Shown here piece after piece: positions 27,328 through 35,522 of a stretch of 64,000 bases of DNA. Numbering within the stretch: position 1 is the first letter of the stretch; every line of letters starts with the position of its first letter. Origin of the DNA: Kibdelosporangium philippinense (GTDB taxonomy: Bacteria; Actinomycetota; Actinomycetes; Mycobacteriales; Pseudonocardiaceae); the NCBI RefSeq assembly GCF_021390435.2, contig NZ_JAJVCN010000001.1, forward strand, positions 1,550,001-1,614,000, read 5' to 3'. A model generated the notes under the pieces. That model worked only from the letters and a program-made list of their open reading frames with translations. It was not told where the DNA came from and made no database searches. The position numbers and the translations under genes were made by a program.

Positions 27328-28351
27328 GCTGCTTCCCGCTTTCGAAGTTCAAGCAGTTGATGAGACTGTTTTCAATCGTGTCGCTCAGTGCATGGTCTGT
27401 GAAATACGCCGTGTGCGGGCTGATGAGCACATTCGGCATTTCCTGCAGACGCACCAGCGGTTTGTTGTCGATGTGAATGTCGCGGCAGTCGGCGTAGAAG
27501 ATGCCTTCCTCTCCTTCGAGGACGTCCAACGCCGCGCCGCCCAATCGACCGCTTTCCAGAGCTGGAATCAGGGCCTCGGTGTCAATGAGGGGGCCGCGGC
27601 CAGTATTGATGACGAACGCACCGTGCTTCATCTCCGCGATACGTTGCCGGTTGAGGAGATGGTGCGTTTCAGTGGTGAGCGGGGTGTGCAGCGAGACAAT
27701 ATCACTCTCTTGTAACAACGTGTCAAGGGAAACGTAGTCCGCGACGGCCGTCGGCATGGCGTCATGAGCGAGAATGCGGCAGCCGAAACCGCGCAGCCGG
27801 TCCATCACGGCCGCGCCGATGCGTCCCGTTCCGACGACCCCGACGGTCAGGTCGCGGAGTTCTTTGCCGCGTACGTCGTGCAGCCGGTAGTCGTGCACAT
27901 CGGTCCGCCTGACCAGGGATTTCGCATTCCGGATCACCATCAGCATCAGCATCAGCGTGTAATCAGCGACACTGTCGGGTGAATAGGCGACATTGCCAAC
28001 GGAAATGCCGACGCTCTGCGCGTACTCCACATCGATGTGGTTGAACCCGATGCTACGGGTGGAAATGTACTTAACGCCTGCCTGGCTCAGGCCGAGCAGC
28101 GTGGAATTCGTGATCCGCGTCTTGTGGCCCACGCTGATGCACCGATTGCCGAATGCCAGTTCGATATTGGCCTCGGATACCGCATCCGGTGTGATCGTCG
28201 GCAGAACGCCAAGGCGTGGCGCCATCTCGCGGAACAAAACAGCCTCGTCCTGTCCGCATCCAAAAATCGTGATTCCAATTTCCGGGACGGCCGACGACGC
28301 CAGCGATCGGGTGCGGTGGGCCGATGTTGGTGCTGGCTCGCTGTAGGACAT
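27320..28351 (-). CDS. vanH: D-lactate dehydrogenase VanH
   Basis: 343 residues of the D-2-hydroxyacid dehydrogenase family, reducing pyruvate to D-lactate for VanA. Visible are the NAD-binding VGVVGTGRIGAAVMDRL, ARG-type catalytic Arg within KYISTRSIGFNHIDVEYA, the NTGRGPLIDTEALI loop, and the catalytic His in LISPHTAYFTDHAL. The N-terminus is about 20 residues longer than in enterococci. The ATG at 28351 was chosen: TACACT lies seven bases upstream on the coding strand (28359-28364), which fits a -10 box for a leaderless mRNA. A starts 27 codons upstream would lie before that promoter. Confidence 0.95.
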   Translation of the reverse strand: MSYSEPAPTSAHRTRSLASSAVPEIGITIFGCGQDEAVLFREMAPRLGVLPTITPDAVSEANIELAFGNRCISVGHKTRITNSTLLGLSQAGVKYISTRSIGFNHIDVEYAQSVGISVGNVAYSPDSVADYTLMLMLMVIRNAKSLVRRTDVHDYRLHDVRGKELRDLTVGVVGTGRIGAAVMDRLRGFGCRILAHDAMPTAVADYVSLDTLLQESDIVSLHTPLTTETHHLLNRQRIAEMKHGAFVINTGRGPLIDTEALIPALESGRLGGAALDVLEGEEGIFYADCRDIHIDNKPLVRLQEMPNVLISPHTAYFTDHALSDTIENSLINCLNFESGKQHG

Positions 28352-28358
28352 GCCCAGC

Positions 28359-28364
28359 AGTGTA
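28359..28364 (-). promoter_or_regulatory. Probable -10 box of vanHAX
   Basis: TACACT on the minus strand ends seven bases before the vanH ATG, so transcription would begin at the start codon. No good -35 box is visible at 17 bp, as expected for a promoter that needs an activator such as VanR. Confidence 0.45.
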
Positions 28365-28431
28365 GGCAGCTGGTGTTGCCAGCACGTAAGTGGGTTTCGA
28401 TATATCGGCGATACGTTACTGGCTGGTAGCA

Positions 28432-28627
28432 TGCGGTAGTGTGCGTGGTTTGACCGTCAGGTCCGCCCCTTGTCCTGCTACCGCCTCTCACCTGCGCCGC
28501 AGTCGGCTGACCTCGGATCTTACCCGGGCTGCGCGACCCTGTCGTGCTCCACATCCATGAACGTCGTGCATAGTTTGGCGTATCCAGCCGATCCGGGACG
28601 CGCTGGGCGTGCTTGCCCACGACGCGC
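28432..28627. other. Gap upstream of vanH, no gene seen
   Basis: About 200 bp between vanH and the IS701 element hold no supported gene. Together with 30083-30205 beyond the two insertion sequences, it must once have been the ordinary upstream region of vanH. Confidence 0.5.
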
Positions 28628-28631
28628 CTAG

Positions 28632-30078
28632 TACTCCAGTCGTAGATCGTGATCTTCATGGTTCCTGGAGCGATTGGTGCTGGTAGTGGGCTTGCTGGGC
28701 TCGGTATTGGTGTCGCCTGCGCCAGTGTGAGCAGTGCAGGACGTGCCGGATGTCTGTGGCCGGAGTGAGCACCAGTGCGTTGTAGAGATGGCGGATTTCG
28801 TTGAGTGTCAACGGAATCAGCCCGTCCGCAGCGGGTCTGGCGCGGGCGGTGACCGTCACGATCGCGAGGAAGACGTGGGCGAGCAGCACCAGGGTTGTCC
28901 AGCGATACCAAGATGTCCACGTGCGGACTTGGTGTTCGTCCAGACCGGTTTGGCCTTTGCCGGTTTGGAAGGACTCCTCGACGGTCCATCGGCGCCCGGC
29001 CACCCGCACCAGCGTGGCCAGCGGCACCCTTTCGGGCGCGTAGCAGCGGTAGAAGGCACGTTCGCCGGTGCGGCGGTTGCGCCGGACCAGCAGCCACCGA
29101 TGCCCGGCGGGCTCGTCATCACCGCTGGTGAGACTGATCCAGGCCCAGTCGTAGAACCGGTGTCCTTTCACGCCTTTGCCCGCGGACAGTCGCTGCCAGG
29201 CACGTTTCGGTAGCCGCGCGAGCAGTTCATCGGCCCGATAGGTGCCCGTGGCGGTGCTGACCCGGTGGTCGCAGGCCACCGCGAGCACGTACCCGACCCG
29301 CCGTTTCTCCAGATCGCCACGCAGCGTCGGATTGCTGCCGTAGACCTCGTCCGCGGCGACCCACCCGGCGGGCACACCACCGTCGAGGGCACGCAGAATC
29401 ATGCGCGAGGCCAGCGCGGGCTTGGTCGCGAACCCGGTGTCCTCAGGGACCCCGGCCGCCGCGCACCGATCAGGATCACCGGTCCAGGAGCGCGGCAGGT
29501 ACAGCTCACGGTCGATCAGTGTGTGCCCGACCTTGGTGGTATAGGTCAGAAACACCCCGACCTGGGCGTTCTCGATCCGCCCGGCGGTACCGGTGTATTG
29601 GCGCTGGGTCGCGACCGTGCACGTCCCTTTCTTGACGTCGCCGGTCTCGTCCACGACCAGCATCGCGTCGGTGTCACCGAGATATTCCACCGCGGCATCC
29701 CGCACGTCGTCGCGCACCTCATCGGCATCCCACACCGCCCGCGACAGCAGGTGCTGCATCCCGTCCGGCGTCGCGTCCCCGGCGTGCTCGGCGATCGTCC
29801 AGCAGTTCTTGCGCGGCAGGTCGGCCAGCAGCCCCTCCACGAACGCTCGTGCTCGCCGGCGCGGTTCCACCCGCTTAAACCGCTTCGCCACCCGAGCCAT
29901 CAGCCCGTCGAACTTCTCCCGCCAGCCAACGGGATCCACACCCTCAACGGGGTTTACGATGGCGCCCGCGGCCACCACACGATCTTGAGTTGTCCACACA
30001 ACTGCTCATGATCAACTGGTGGCCGCGTCCGTATTCAGGGACCCTCACCAGCCAAGATCACGAAGTCCGGCTGCCGTA
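28632..30078 (-). mobile_element. IS701-family insertion sequence with CTAG target duplication
   Basis: The 1447-bp element is flanked by CTAG at 28628-28631 and 30079-30082. The ends form a 25-bp imperfect inverted repeat (19 matches) beginning TAC and ending TCGTGATCTT. The transposase fills nearly the whole element. CTAG duplications are known for IS701 relatives. Both ends and the reading frame are intact, so it may be active. Confidence 0.9.
28656..29999 (-). CDS. IS701-family DDE transposase
   Basis: 447 residues. Start region AGAIVNPVEGVDPVGWREKFD is typical of this group. The DDE residues are visible in LVVDETGDVKKGTCTVA (first Asp), GWVAADEVYGSNP (second Asp) and WTVEESFQTGKGQTGLDEHQVR (Glu). 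No frameshift. The GTG at 29999 is the longest start; a later GTG ten codons in is equally possible. The stop lies within the left inverted-repeat end. Confidence 0.92.
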   Translation of the reverse strand: MWTTQDRVVAAGAIVNPVEGVDPVGWREKFDGLMARVAKRFKRVEPRRRARAFVEGLLADLPRKNCWTIAEHAGDATPDGMQHLLSRAVWDADEVRDDVRDAAVEYLGDTDAMLVVDETGDVKKGTCTVATQRQYTGTAGRIENAQVGVFLTYTTKVGHTLIDRELYLPRSWTGDPDRCAAAGVPEDTGFATKPALASRMILRALDGGVPAGWVAADEVYGSNPTLRGDLEKRRVGYVLAVACDHRVSTATGTYRADELLARLPKRAWQRLSAGKGVKGHRFYDWAWISLTSGDDEPAGHRWLLVRRNRRTGERAFYRCYAPERVPLATLVRVAGRRWTVEESFQTGKGQTGLDEHQVRTWTSWYRWTTLVLLAHVFLAIVTVTARARPAADGLIPLTLNEIRHLYNALVLTPATDIRHVLHCSHWRRRHQYRAQQAHYQHQSLQEP

Positions 30079-30193
30079 CTAGTGGCGCGGCGCCGTTTTG
30101 TCCGGTTTCTGTCGACGGATGGGAGTGCTGAAATTCGGCATTGAAAATGCCGGGGAAACTGGATAAGGAATAACCACTGGCCGGTCTTTTGCG

Positions 30194-30199
30194 TAGTAT
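30194..30199 (+). promoter_or_regulatory. Stranded -10 box of the methyltransferase gene
   Basis: TAGTAT ends seven bases before the point (30207) where the ATG of the isoprenylcysteine-methyltransferase-like gene began before the IS5-type element inserted. In the uninterrupted sequence this would be a leaderless promoter. It is now 1 kb away from its gene. Confidence 0.5.
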
Positions 30200-30208
30200 C
30201 GACACAAT

Positions 30209-31220
30209 GAGGTAATCTCACCAAGATTCTGGTTCGTTTGTTGAGCCGCGAAGCTGCTCGGACGAGCGCTGGTCGATGTGCTGGGGAGTGGTGAGACCCG
30301 GGGAAAGATGGGCGGGGAGCCCTTGGTAGAACTGGATTGCGAAGATCAAGTCCGGACCAGAAGGCTCCCCGTGATTGCGTATCGTGCCATGCTCGATGTC
30401 CCGCGTGAACTGGCCCTCTACCTCAGCCGGCTGCTGCACGCCGAACGCCGCCGACGCGGCACCCGCAAGAACAGCAGGGCGTTGACCTGCTTTCGCCACG
30501 CGGTGCTGGGCCTGCGCTGGTTCCGGCAGAACACCGACGTCCCCGCCCTGGCTCGCGATCACGGCATCTCCCGCGCCACCGGCTACCGCTACTTGGATGA
30601 GGTCGTCATCGTGCTCGCCGAGCAGGCGCCGGACCTGCATGAGGCCCTGCAGCGGGCCAAGGATGAGGGCACGGCCTACGTGATCCTCGATGGAAAGGTC
30701 TTCTCCGCCGATCGCTGTAGCGAGAAAACGTTGAGCGTGAAAGGCGAGCCGATCGACCTGTGGTACTCCGGCAAAGCCCGCGAGCACGGCGGCAACATCC
30801 AAGCGCTGTGCGCGCCGGACGGTTTTCCGTGGTGGGTCTCGGATGTCGAGCCCGGTTCACTCCATGACTTGACCGTGGCGCGCGAGCATGTGCTGGGTGC
30901 GCTGTACTGGGCCGCCTCGCACCTTGATCTGCCGACGCTGGCCGATGGCGGCTACGACGGTGCCGGCATCGGCGTGCACACCCCGGTCAAACAGCCTGCC
31001 GATGGCCAGGTCCTCGACGTGGACACCCGCACACGCAACGCTCTGCTGCGTGGCCTGCGGTGTCTGGGCGAACGTGGTTTCGCCCTACTCACCGGACGCT
31101 GGCGCAGCCTGCGGCATCTCACCGCCAGCCCCAGCAAGATCGGCGACATCGTCAAAGCCGCCCTTGTCCTCACGCATTTCGAACACGGCAAGATCGCGTG
31201 AAAGTCGCTGAGATCACCTC
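30209..31220 (+). mobile_element. IS5-family element (ISL2-like) with AAT target duplication
   Basis: The 1012-bp element has inverted ends GAGGTAATCTCACC and GAGGTGATCTCAGC (complement of the right end) and is flanked by AAT at 30206-30208 and 31221-31223. A 3-bp ANT duplication is the rule for the ISL2 group of IS5. The transposase frame is intact. Confidence 0.88.
30371..31201 (+). CDS. IS5-family (ISL2-like) DDE transposase
   Basis: 276 residues from a GTG at 30371 with AGAAGG upstream. An N-terminal helix-turn-helix (DVPALARDHGISRATGYRYLDE) precedes a DDE_Tnp_4 domain: YVILDGKVFSADR (first Asp), LADGGYDGAGIGVHTP (second Asp) and a final Glu in RCLGERGFALLTGRWRSLRH. The frame is complete and ends inside the element, 19 bp from the right end. 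Whether the element still moves cannot be read from sequence. Confidence 0.9.
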   Translation: MIAYRAMLDVPRELALYLSRLLHAERRRRGTRKNSRALTCFRHAVLGLRWFRQNTDVPALARDHGISRATGYRYLDEVVIVLAEQAPDLHEALQRAKDEGTAYVILDGKVFSADRCSEKTLSVKGEPIDLWYSGKAREHGGNIQALCAPDGFPWWVSDVEPGSLHDLTVAREHVLGALYWAASHLDLPTLADGGYDGAGIGVHTPVKQPADGQVLDVDTRTRNALLRGLRCLGERGFALLTGRWRSLRHLTASPSKIGDIVKAALVLTHFEHGKIA

Positions 31221-31221
31221 A

Positions 31222-31833
31222 ATGGCAGCCCTGGCTCTGATCCTGTACGTGGTCTTCCTGTTCGGCGCCTTCGGCCTCCGGGTGGTTCTGCATCGCGGAA
31301 TGACCGGCGCGTCCGGAATCAACGGTGTTCTTCGCGGTCGGCCCGGCTCGGCGATGTGGTGGGCCGGTGTGGCGCTGGTCCTGTCGATCCTGCTGTCCAT
31401 CGCGGCGCCGATCGCCCAGCTCGCCGGCCTGGATCCGGTGTCGGCCCTGGTCACGCCGTCGATCCAGATCATCGGAATCGTGCTCGCGGTCCTTGGTTTC
31501 CTCGCAACCGTGGTGGCGCAACACATCATGGGGCCGTCCTGGCGCGTCGGGGTGAACCCGGACGAAACCACTGGCCTGGTCACCGCGGGTGCGTTCAACC
31601 TGGTCCGCAACCCGGTTTTCACGTCGACGGTTGTCAGCTTCCTCGGCCTGACACTGATGGCGCCCAACATCATCGCGCTGGTGGCGTTCGTTGGCGTGCT
31701 CATCTCCGTCGAACTTCAGGTCCGTGTGGTTGAAGAGCCGTACCTGCGGCAGATCCACGGCGCGACGTACATCGAGTACGGTCGCAAGGTCGGCCGGTTC
31801 CTGCCCGGGATCGGACGTTTCCGAAATCGGTAG
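31222..31833 (+). CDS. Isoprenylcysteine carboxyl methyltransferase-like membrane protein
   Basis: 203 residues with about five membrane helices. The C-terminal signature of the ICMT/PEMT (DUF1295-like) group is present: GAFNLVRNPVFTSTVVSFLG, VRVVEEPYLRQIHGATYIEYGRKVGRFLPGIG, which forms the SAM-binding part. Bacterial members methylate unknown, probably isoprenoid or lipid-linked substrates. The ATG at 31222 is built from the AT of an IS target duplication plus the following G, so the coding sequence is complete but its own promoter is 1 kb upstream across the IS. Expression may now depend on the transposon. Confidence 0.8.
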   Translation: MAALALILYVVFLFGAFGLRVVLHRGMTGASGINGVLRGRPGSAMWWAGVALVLSILLSIAAPIAQLAGLDPVSALVTPSIQIIGIVLAVLGFLATVVAQHIMGPSWRVGVNPDETTGLVTAGAFNLVRNPVFTSTVVSFLGLTLMAPNIIALVAFVGVLISVELQVRVVEEPYLRQIHGATYIEYGRKVGRFLPGIGRFRNR

Positions 31834-31856
31834 CGGCTTTGCATATGCTCGATCGC

Positions 31857-32597
31857 ATGAAGTGGGCACGAGGGGTGACACGGGTTTCGGTGCTGACAGG
31901 TGCCGGGATCTCGACGGATTCGGGGATCCCGGACTTCCGTGGACCGGACGGCGTATGGACGAAGGATCCGCGAATGGCGGATCTCTTCACGTATCAGAAC
32001 TACATGGCCGATCCGACGGTCCGCGAACGCTTCTGGCAGAGCTACAGTGGACACAGCGCGTGGACTGCCTCACCGAACGCGGCGCACACCGCGCTGGCCG
32101 AGCTTGACCGTAGCGGCATGGCCGTGCGTGTGCTGACGCAGAACATTGATGGCCTGCACCAGCGAGCTGGCACGCCTGCGCGGAAAGTCCTTGAGCTGCA
32201 CGGGAATATGCACGAGGCGATCTGTACGCAGTGTGCCCTTGTTCAGCCGAGTTCGCAGGTGCTGGCCAGGGTTGCGGCCGGTGAGGCGGATCCGCCATGT
32301 GCGGACTGTGGCGGCATTCCGCAGCTCGCGGTGGTCCTTTTTGGACAGTACCTGGACGTGGACGTACTGAGCCAGGCCCGGGACATCGCCGCGGTCAGCG
32401 GACTGTTCCTGGCGATCGGCAGCTCACTGGAAGTCGAGCCCGCCGCATCGCTGTGCCAGGTCGCGGTGGAGGCAGGTGCGAAACTCGTGATCATCAACCG
32501 TGATCCGACGCCGTACGACCACCTCGCCGTCGAACTGGTCAGGGAACCGATCGGTGTCGCGGTGCCGAAGATCTGCGCGGCACTGGCTCAGGGCTGA
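31857..32597 (+). CDS. Sir2-family NAD-dependent protein deacylase
   Basis: 246 residues with the full sirtuin set: TGAGISTDSGIPDFRG for NAD, LTQNIDGLHQRAG, catalytic His in VLELHGNMHEA, four zinc cysteines (CTQC and CADC), and GSSLEVEPAASL near the end. It removes acyl groups from lysines using NAD. The ATG at 31857 is seven bases after TATGCT (31844-31849), suggesting a leaderless mRNA; starts at 31839 are inside that promoter. Its 3' end overlaps the convergent ARMT1 gene by 10 bp. Confidence 0.9.
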   Translation: MKWARGVTRVSVLTGAGISTDSGIPDFRGPDGVWTKDPRMADLFTYQNYMADPTVRERFWQSYSGHSAWTASPNAAHTALAELDRSGMAVRVLTQNIDGLHQRAGTPARKVLELHGNMHEAICTQCALVQPSSQVLARVAAGEADPPCADCGGIPQLAVVLFGQYLDVDVLSQARDIAAVSGLFLAIGSSLEVEPAASLCQVAVEAGAKLVIINRDPTPYDHLAVELVREPIGVAVPKICAALAQG

Positions 32598-33664
32598 TAC
32601 ATCTGGATCATCGCGTGCGTGCCTGCGGTCCGCTCGGCGGATTCGAGGTTGTCCGCGCCGACAAGCACTTCCGATTTCAGGATTCGCAGAGCAACCGTCG
32701 GCCCAGGCAGGTAGGACACGGTCTGCCGGAACGGAGTGGCAGGATCCCAGTAGCAGTCGCCGACGAGACGCCGGTAATTCAAGTCGCCCTTGAAGATGGT
32801 CAGGCCAGACTTGAGCTCATTGGCGAGATCGGCTGGCATGTCGTGAAAGGACAGTGGGGCGCAGTGGAACGGGTGGGTGCGAATCCTCAGCCGCCCGTCC
32901 GCTGCGGCCGCATGCAACCGCTGCCCAGCGCCGCCCGGTAGATCCTTCAGCCGCCGCATGCAGTCACTGACGTCGGTCATCGTCGCGTCGGAGACGTAGT
33001 ACGGGTATGGCTTGGTGTGCAGCGTGACATCGGTGGCAAGGTCGTTGGTCAGGAGATGGTCCGCGAATATGAGGTCTGACAACAGTTCCCGACCCGCGTT
33101 GTCGAGGACGAACGTGACTGGGACGGGGCCGCGCCTGCGGAAGAAGTCATGGACCTTGGCGCTGTCGTCGGCGACCAACTGGTTGTGGATCTCAGTGTTG
33201 CCCGCGATGAGCTGGAAGCCAAGGTCTGCTCGGTTGCCGTACAACGAGGCCATCAGGGCAGCGTCGAAGTCCAGCGGATTCTCAAGCCAGGCGTAGTCTT
33301 CTTTTTCGTTGAGGGTATGGAGCTCCGCCGTTTTGAACGGGCCGAAGGGGTCGACTTTCGTTTCGAAGTAGCCGACCGCGCCGAGCAGGAGCCGATAGAA
33401 GTAACTTTCGGCCCAGAGGAAGGGTGCTTTCGGCCATGGGGTGCCAAAGTGCCTTTGATCCCAGGCCAGCCATTGCTCCCGGTCGAAGGCTGGTTCGGGT
33501 TCAGCGATCGTGCCGTTCTGGCTGGTTTCCAGGAGGTTGTCGAGGGCCGCTCGCTCCTTCGGCCCGTACGGATGCGCGTCCTTGAGCCTGTTGAAAAGCA
33601 CTGCGTGCCGCTCGTGGAACACCTGGCGGGCGAATGGACTCTCAAGCGTGATGACCGGTGGCAC
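32588..33664 (-). CDS. ARMT1/DUF89-family damage-control phosphatase
   Basis: A 358-residue cytoplasmic protein. The metal-binding DUF89 elements are FVLDNAGRELLSDLIFADHLL (Asp188-Asn189) and FKGDLNYRRLVGD near residue 291. The N-terminal helical cap (PFLWAESYFYRLLL) matches the ARMT1 subgroup III. These Mn/Co-dependent enzymes hydrolyse harmful phosphorylated sugars such as fructose-1-phosphate in yeast and plants. The bacterial substrate is unknown. It overlaps sir2 tail to tail. Confidence 0.85.
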   Translation of the reverse strand: MPPVITLESPFARQVFHERHAVLFNRLKDAHPYGPKERAALDNLLETSQNGTIAEPEPAFDREQWLAWDQRHFGTPWPKAPFLWAESYFYRLLLGAVGYFETKVDPFGPFKTAELHTLNEKEDYAWLENPLDFDAALMASLYGNRADLGFQLIAGNTEIHNQLVADDSAKVHDFFRRRGPVPVTFVLDNAGRELLSDLIFADHLLTNDLATDVTLHTKPYPYYVSDATMTDVSDCMRRLKDLPGGAGQRLHAAAADGRLRIRTHPFHCAPLSFHDMPADLANELKSGLTIFKGDLNYRRLVGDCYWDPATPFRQTVSYLPGPTVALRILKSEVLVGADNLESAERTAGTHAMIQMYQP

Positions 33665-33699
33665 CCGGCTAGCCTAGGGCTTGCGTGCACAAAGGCCCT

Positions 33700-33741
33700 C
33701 GTGAGTGGTTACGCCGGTTCTAACCGGCGTAACCACTCACG
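33700..33741. repeat. CGTGAGTGGTTA hairpin in a divergent gap
   Basis: Perfect 20-bp arms (CGTGAGTGGTTACGCCGGTT) with a two-base loop. It lies between two divergent genes, 35 bp before the ARMT1 start, so it cannot be simply a gene-end terminator. Same outer stem as hairpins at 25576, 38726 and 59406. Confidence 0.8.
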
Positions 33742-33814
33742 ACCCCTGACCAGGCTGGAAGCCGAACAAGCCAAGTGGCCATCCATCCCCACCCAGGGCA
33801 AGATGAAGAGATCC

Positions 33815-33831
33815 TCATCTTGATCTCATCG
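33815..33831 (+). promoter_or_regulatory. Direct repeat TCATCT-N5-TCATCG, likely response-regulator site
   Basis: Two hexamers 11 bp apart, the spacing used by OmpR/PhoB-type regulators. They lie 32 bp before the first gene of the two-component operon. A matching site occurs at 36187-36203. Confidence 0.5.
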
Positions 33832-33862
33832 ACCAGTCATCCCCGAGACGCAAGGTAGGCGC

Positions 33863-34126
33863 ATGGCCCGGATCAAGAGCATCGCGGCAGTCATCGCCGT
33901 GCTCCTTCTCCCGGGCCTGGCTGCCCTCGCGGGCCTCACGCTCGCCCCGGACGCCCGTCCGCCCCAAGTCAACCCGGTGGTCCGCATCGGCGAGTCGAAC
34001 ACGCCGCGGCCGACGGCTCCGACAACAGCGCCGCCGACAACGACGACGACCACGAAGTCTCCGCAGCCGCCTCCACCGATCGACGATGACGACGACGATG
34101 ATGGGGACGACGATGGCGACGGGTAG
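33863..34126 (+). CDS. Small exported protein with Pro/Thr spacer and poly-Asp tail
   Basis: 87 residues: an N-terminal hydrophobic segment (IAAVIAVLLLPGLAALAGL), then VNPVVRIGESNTPRP, a run of Thr and Pro, and a C-terminal tail with 14 Asp and few other residues. It is likely exported or membrane-tethered with the acidic tail outside, where it could bind divalent cations or cationic compounds. It overlaps the sensor kinase start by 14 bp and lies first in the operon. I know no family for it. An accessory role in signal sensing is inference from position. Confidence 0.7.
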   Translation: MARIKSIAAVIAVLLLPGLAALAGLTLAPDARPPQVNPVVRIGESNTPRPTAPTTAPPTTTTTTKSPQPPPPIDDDDDDDGDDDGDG

Positions 34127-35522
34127 CCGCCTGCCGGCTCGGGTCCGGATCATGGGCTGGCTTGTCCTGCTCATGCTTTCCGCCCTGAGCACGGTTGTCC
34201 TTGTCGTGCGGGAGTATCAGCTGCGCGAGATCGACGATCGGGTCAACCGGTCGCTCGAACAAGAAGCCGAGGAGTTCCGGAGCTACGCGGGCACCGGCCG
34301 CAACCCGGTCAACGGCCGGGTTTACGACCACCGGCACGAGCTGATGGAAGACCATCTCCGCGGCCAGTACACGGACACCGCCGAGGTGTTGGTCGCCGTC
34401 AGGGAAGGCCCGTCACCGCTGTCCAAGGACACCCAGGGCCTGCCGTCATCAACTGACATCGAGCTCGACGACAACCTCCTGCGGTCGATCATGCAGGATG
34501 GTGCCACCACCGGGACAACGATGACGCCCGGCGGGGAGATGCGATGGGTCAAGGTCGGGGTGCTCGCGTCCAATGCCCCAGCGGACGCCAAACCAAGCGC
34601 TTGGTTCATCGCTGGGTACTTCCTCGACCAAGCGCGGGCCGCTGTCACGTCAACCCTGCGCACATTGATAGTCGTCAGCCTGATCGGCCTGGTGCTCACG
34701 GCAGGAGTCGCGTGGGTCGTCGCCGGGTGGATTCTCGCGCCGGTCCGTACCGTCCGGATGGCGGCCGCCGAGCTGACCGAACACGACCTGACCAGGCGTA
34801 TTCCGGTACAGGGGCGGGACGATATCTCCGCGCTCGCCGAGCAGTTCAACGCCATGCTCGATCGGCTTGAGCAGGCCTTCGCCACCAGGCGGCAGTTCCT
34901 CGACGACGCCGGGCACGAGCTCAGAACCCCGATCACGATCGTTCGCGGGCACCTCGAGCTCATGGGCGACGACCCGGCCGAACGGGCCGAGGTGATCCGG
35001 CTGTGCACCGATGAACTCGACCGGATGGCACGGATGGTCGACGACCTTCTCCTGCTGGCCAAGGCCGAGCAGCCGGACTTCATCAAGCTCGGTATGACCT
35101 CGGTACCCGAGCTGACCAGCGACATCGATGCCAAGGTGCGCGCGATCGCGGACCGCCGCTGGATACTGGAGTCCCTTGGCGAGGGGGATGCGCGGCTGGA
35201 TCAGCACCGCGTCACCCAGGCAATGGTTCAGCTGGCCCAGAATGCCGTGCAGCACACCAACCCCGGCGACGAGATCCGGCTGGGATCGGCGCTCACCTGG
35301 AATCAGGTGCGTTTCTGGGTCACGGACTCCGGCCCTGGCGTCGGCGAGGAAGACCTGGCCAGGATCTTCGAGCGCTTCGCCAGGGGCGAGAACAGTACAA
35401 GGGACGGTGCCGGACTGGGCCTTGCGATCGTGAAGGCGATCGCGGACGCACACCACGGCGCGGTCACTGTGGACTCACCGCCGGAAGGTGGCGCGAGTTT
35501 CCGATTGGAGTTGCCGAGATGA
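34113..35522 (+). CDS. Sensor histidine kinase
   Basis: 469 residues. The first helix (about 13-33) is followed by an extracytoplasmic loop of about 150 residues, a second helix near 190-212, and a HAMP domain (ILAPVRTVRMAAAELTEHD). The phospho-acceptor is His268 in DDAGHELRTPITIVRGHLE. ATP-binding blocks are QLAQNAVQHT (N), TDSGPGVGEEDL (G1) and GAGLGLAIVKAIADAHHG (G2). The ATG at 34113 has GGGGACG upstream. Its 3' end overlaps the regulator gene by four bases. The loop does not resemble VanS. Confidence 0.92.
   Translation: MATGSRLPARVRIMGWLVLLMLSALSTVVLVVREYQLREIDDRVNRSLEQEAEEFRSYAGTGRNPVNGRVYDHRHELMEDHLRGQYTDTAEVLVAVREGPSPLSKDTQGLPSSTDIELDDNLLRSIMQDGATTGTTMTPGGEMRWVKVGVLASNAPADAKPSAWFIAGYFLDQARAAVTSTLRTLIVVSLIGLVLTAGVAWVVAGWILAPVRTVRMAAAELTEHDLTRRIPVQGRDDISALAEQFNAMLDRLEQAFATRRQFLDDAGHELRTPITIVRGHLELMGDDPAERAEVIRLCTDELDRMARMVDDLLLLAKAEQPDFIKLGMTSVPELTSDIDAKVRAIADRRWILESLGEGDARLDQHRVTQAMVQLAQNAVQHTNPGDEIRLGSALTWNQVRFWVTDSGPGVGEEDLARIFERFARGENSTRDGAGLGLAIVKAIADAHHGAVTVDSPPEGGASFRLELPR

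Noticed and set aside
26290..27360. A 356-residue open frame antisense to vanA
   Set aside because: vanA is certain on the other strand; this frame is a codon-bias shadow.
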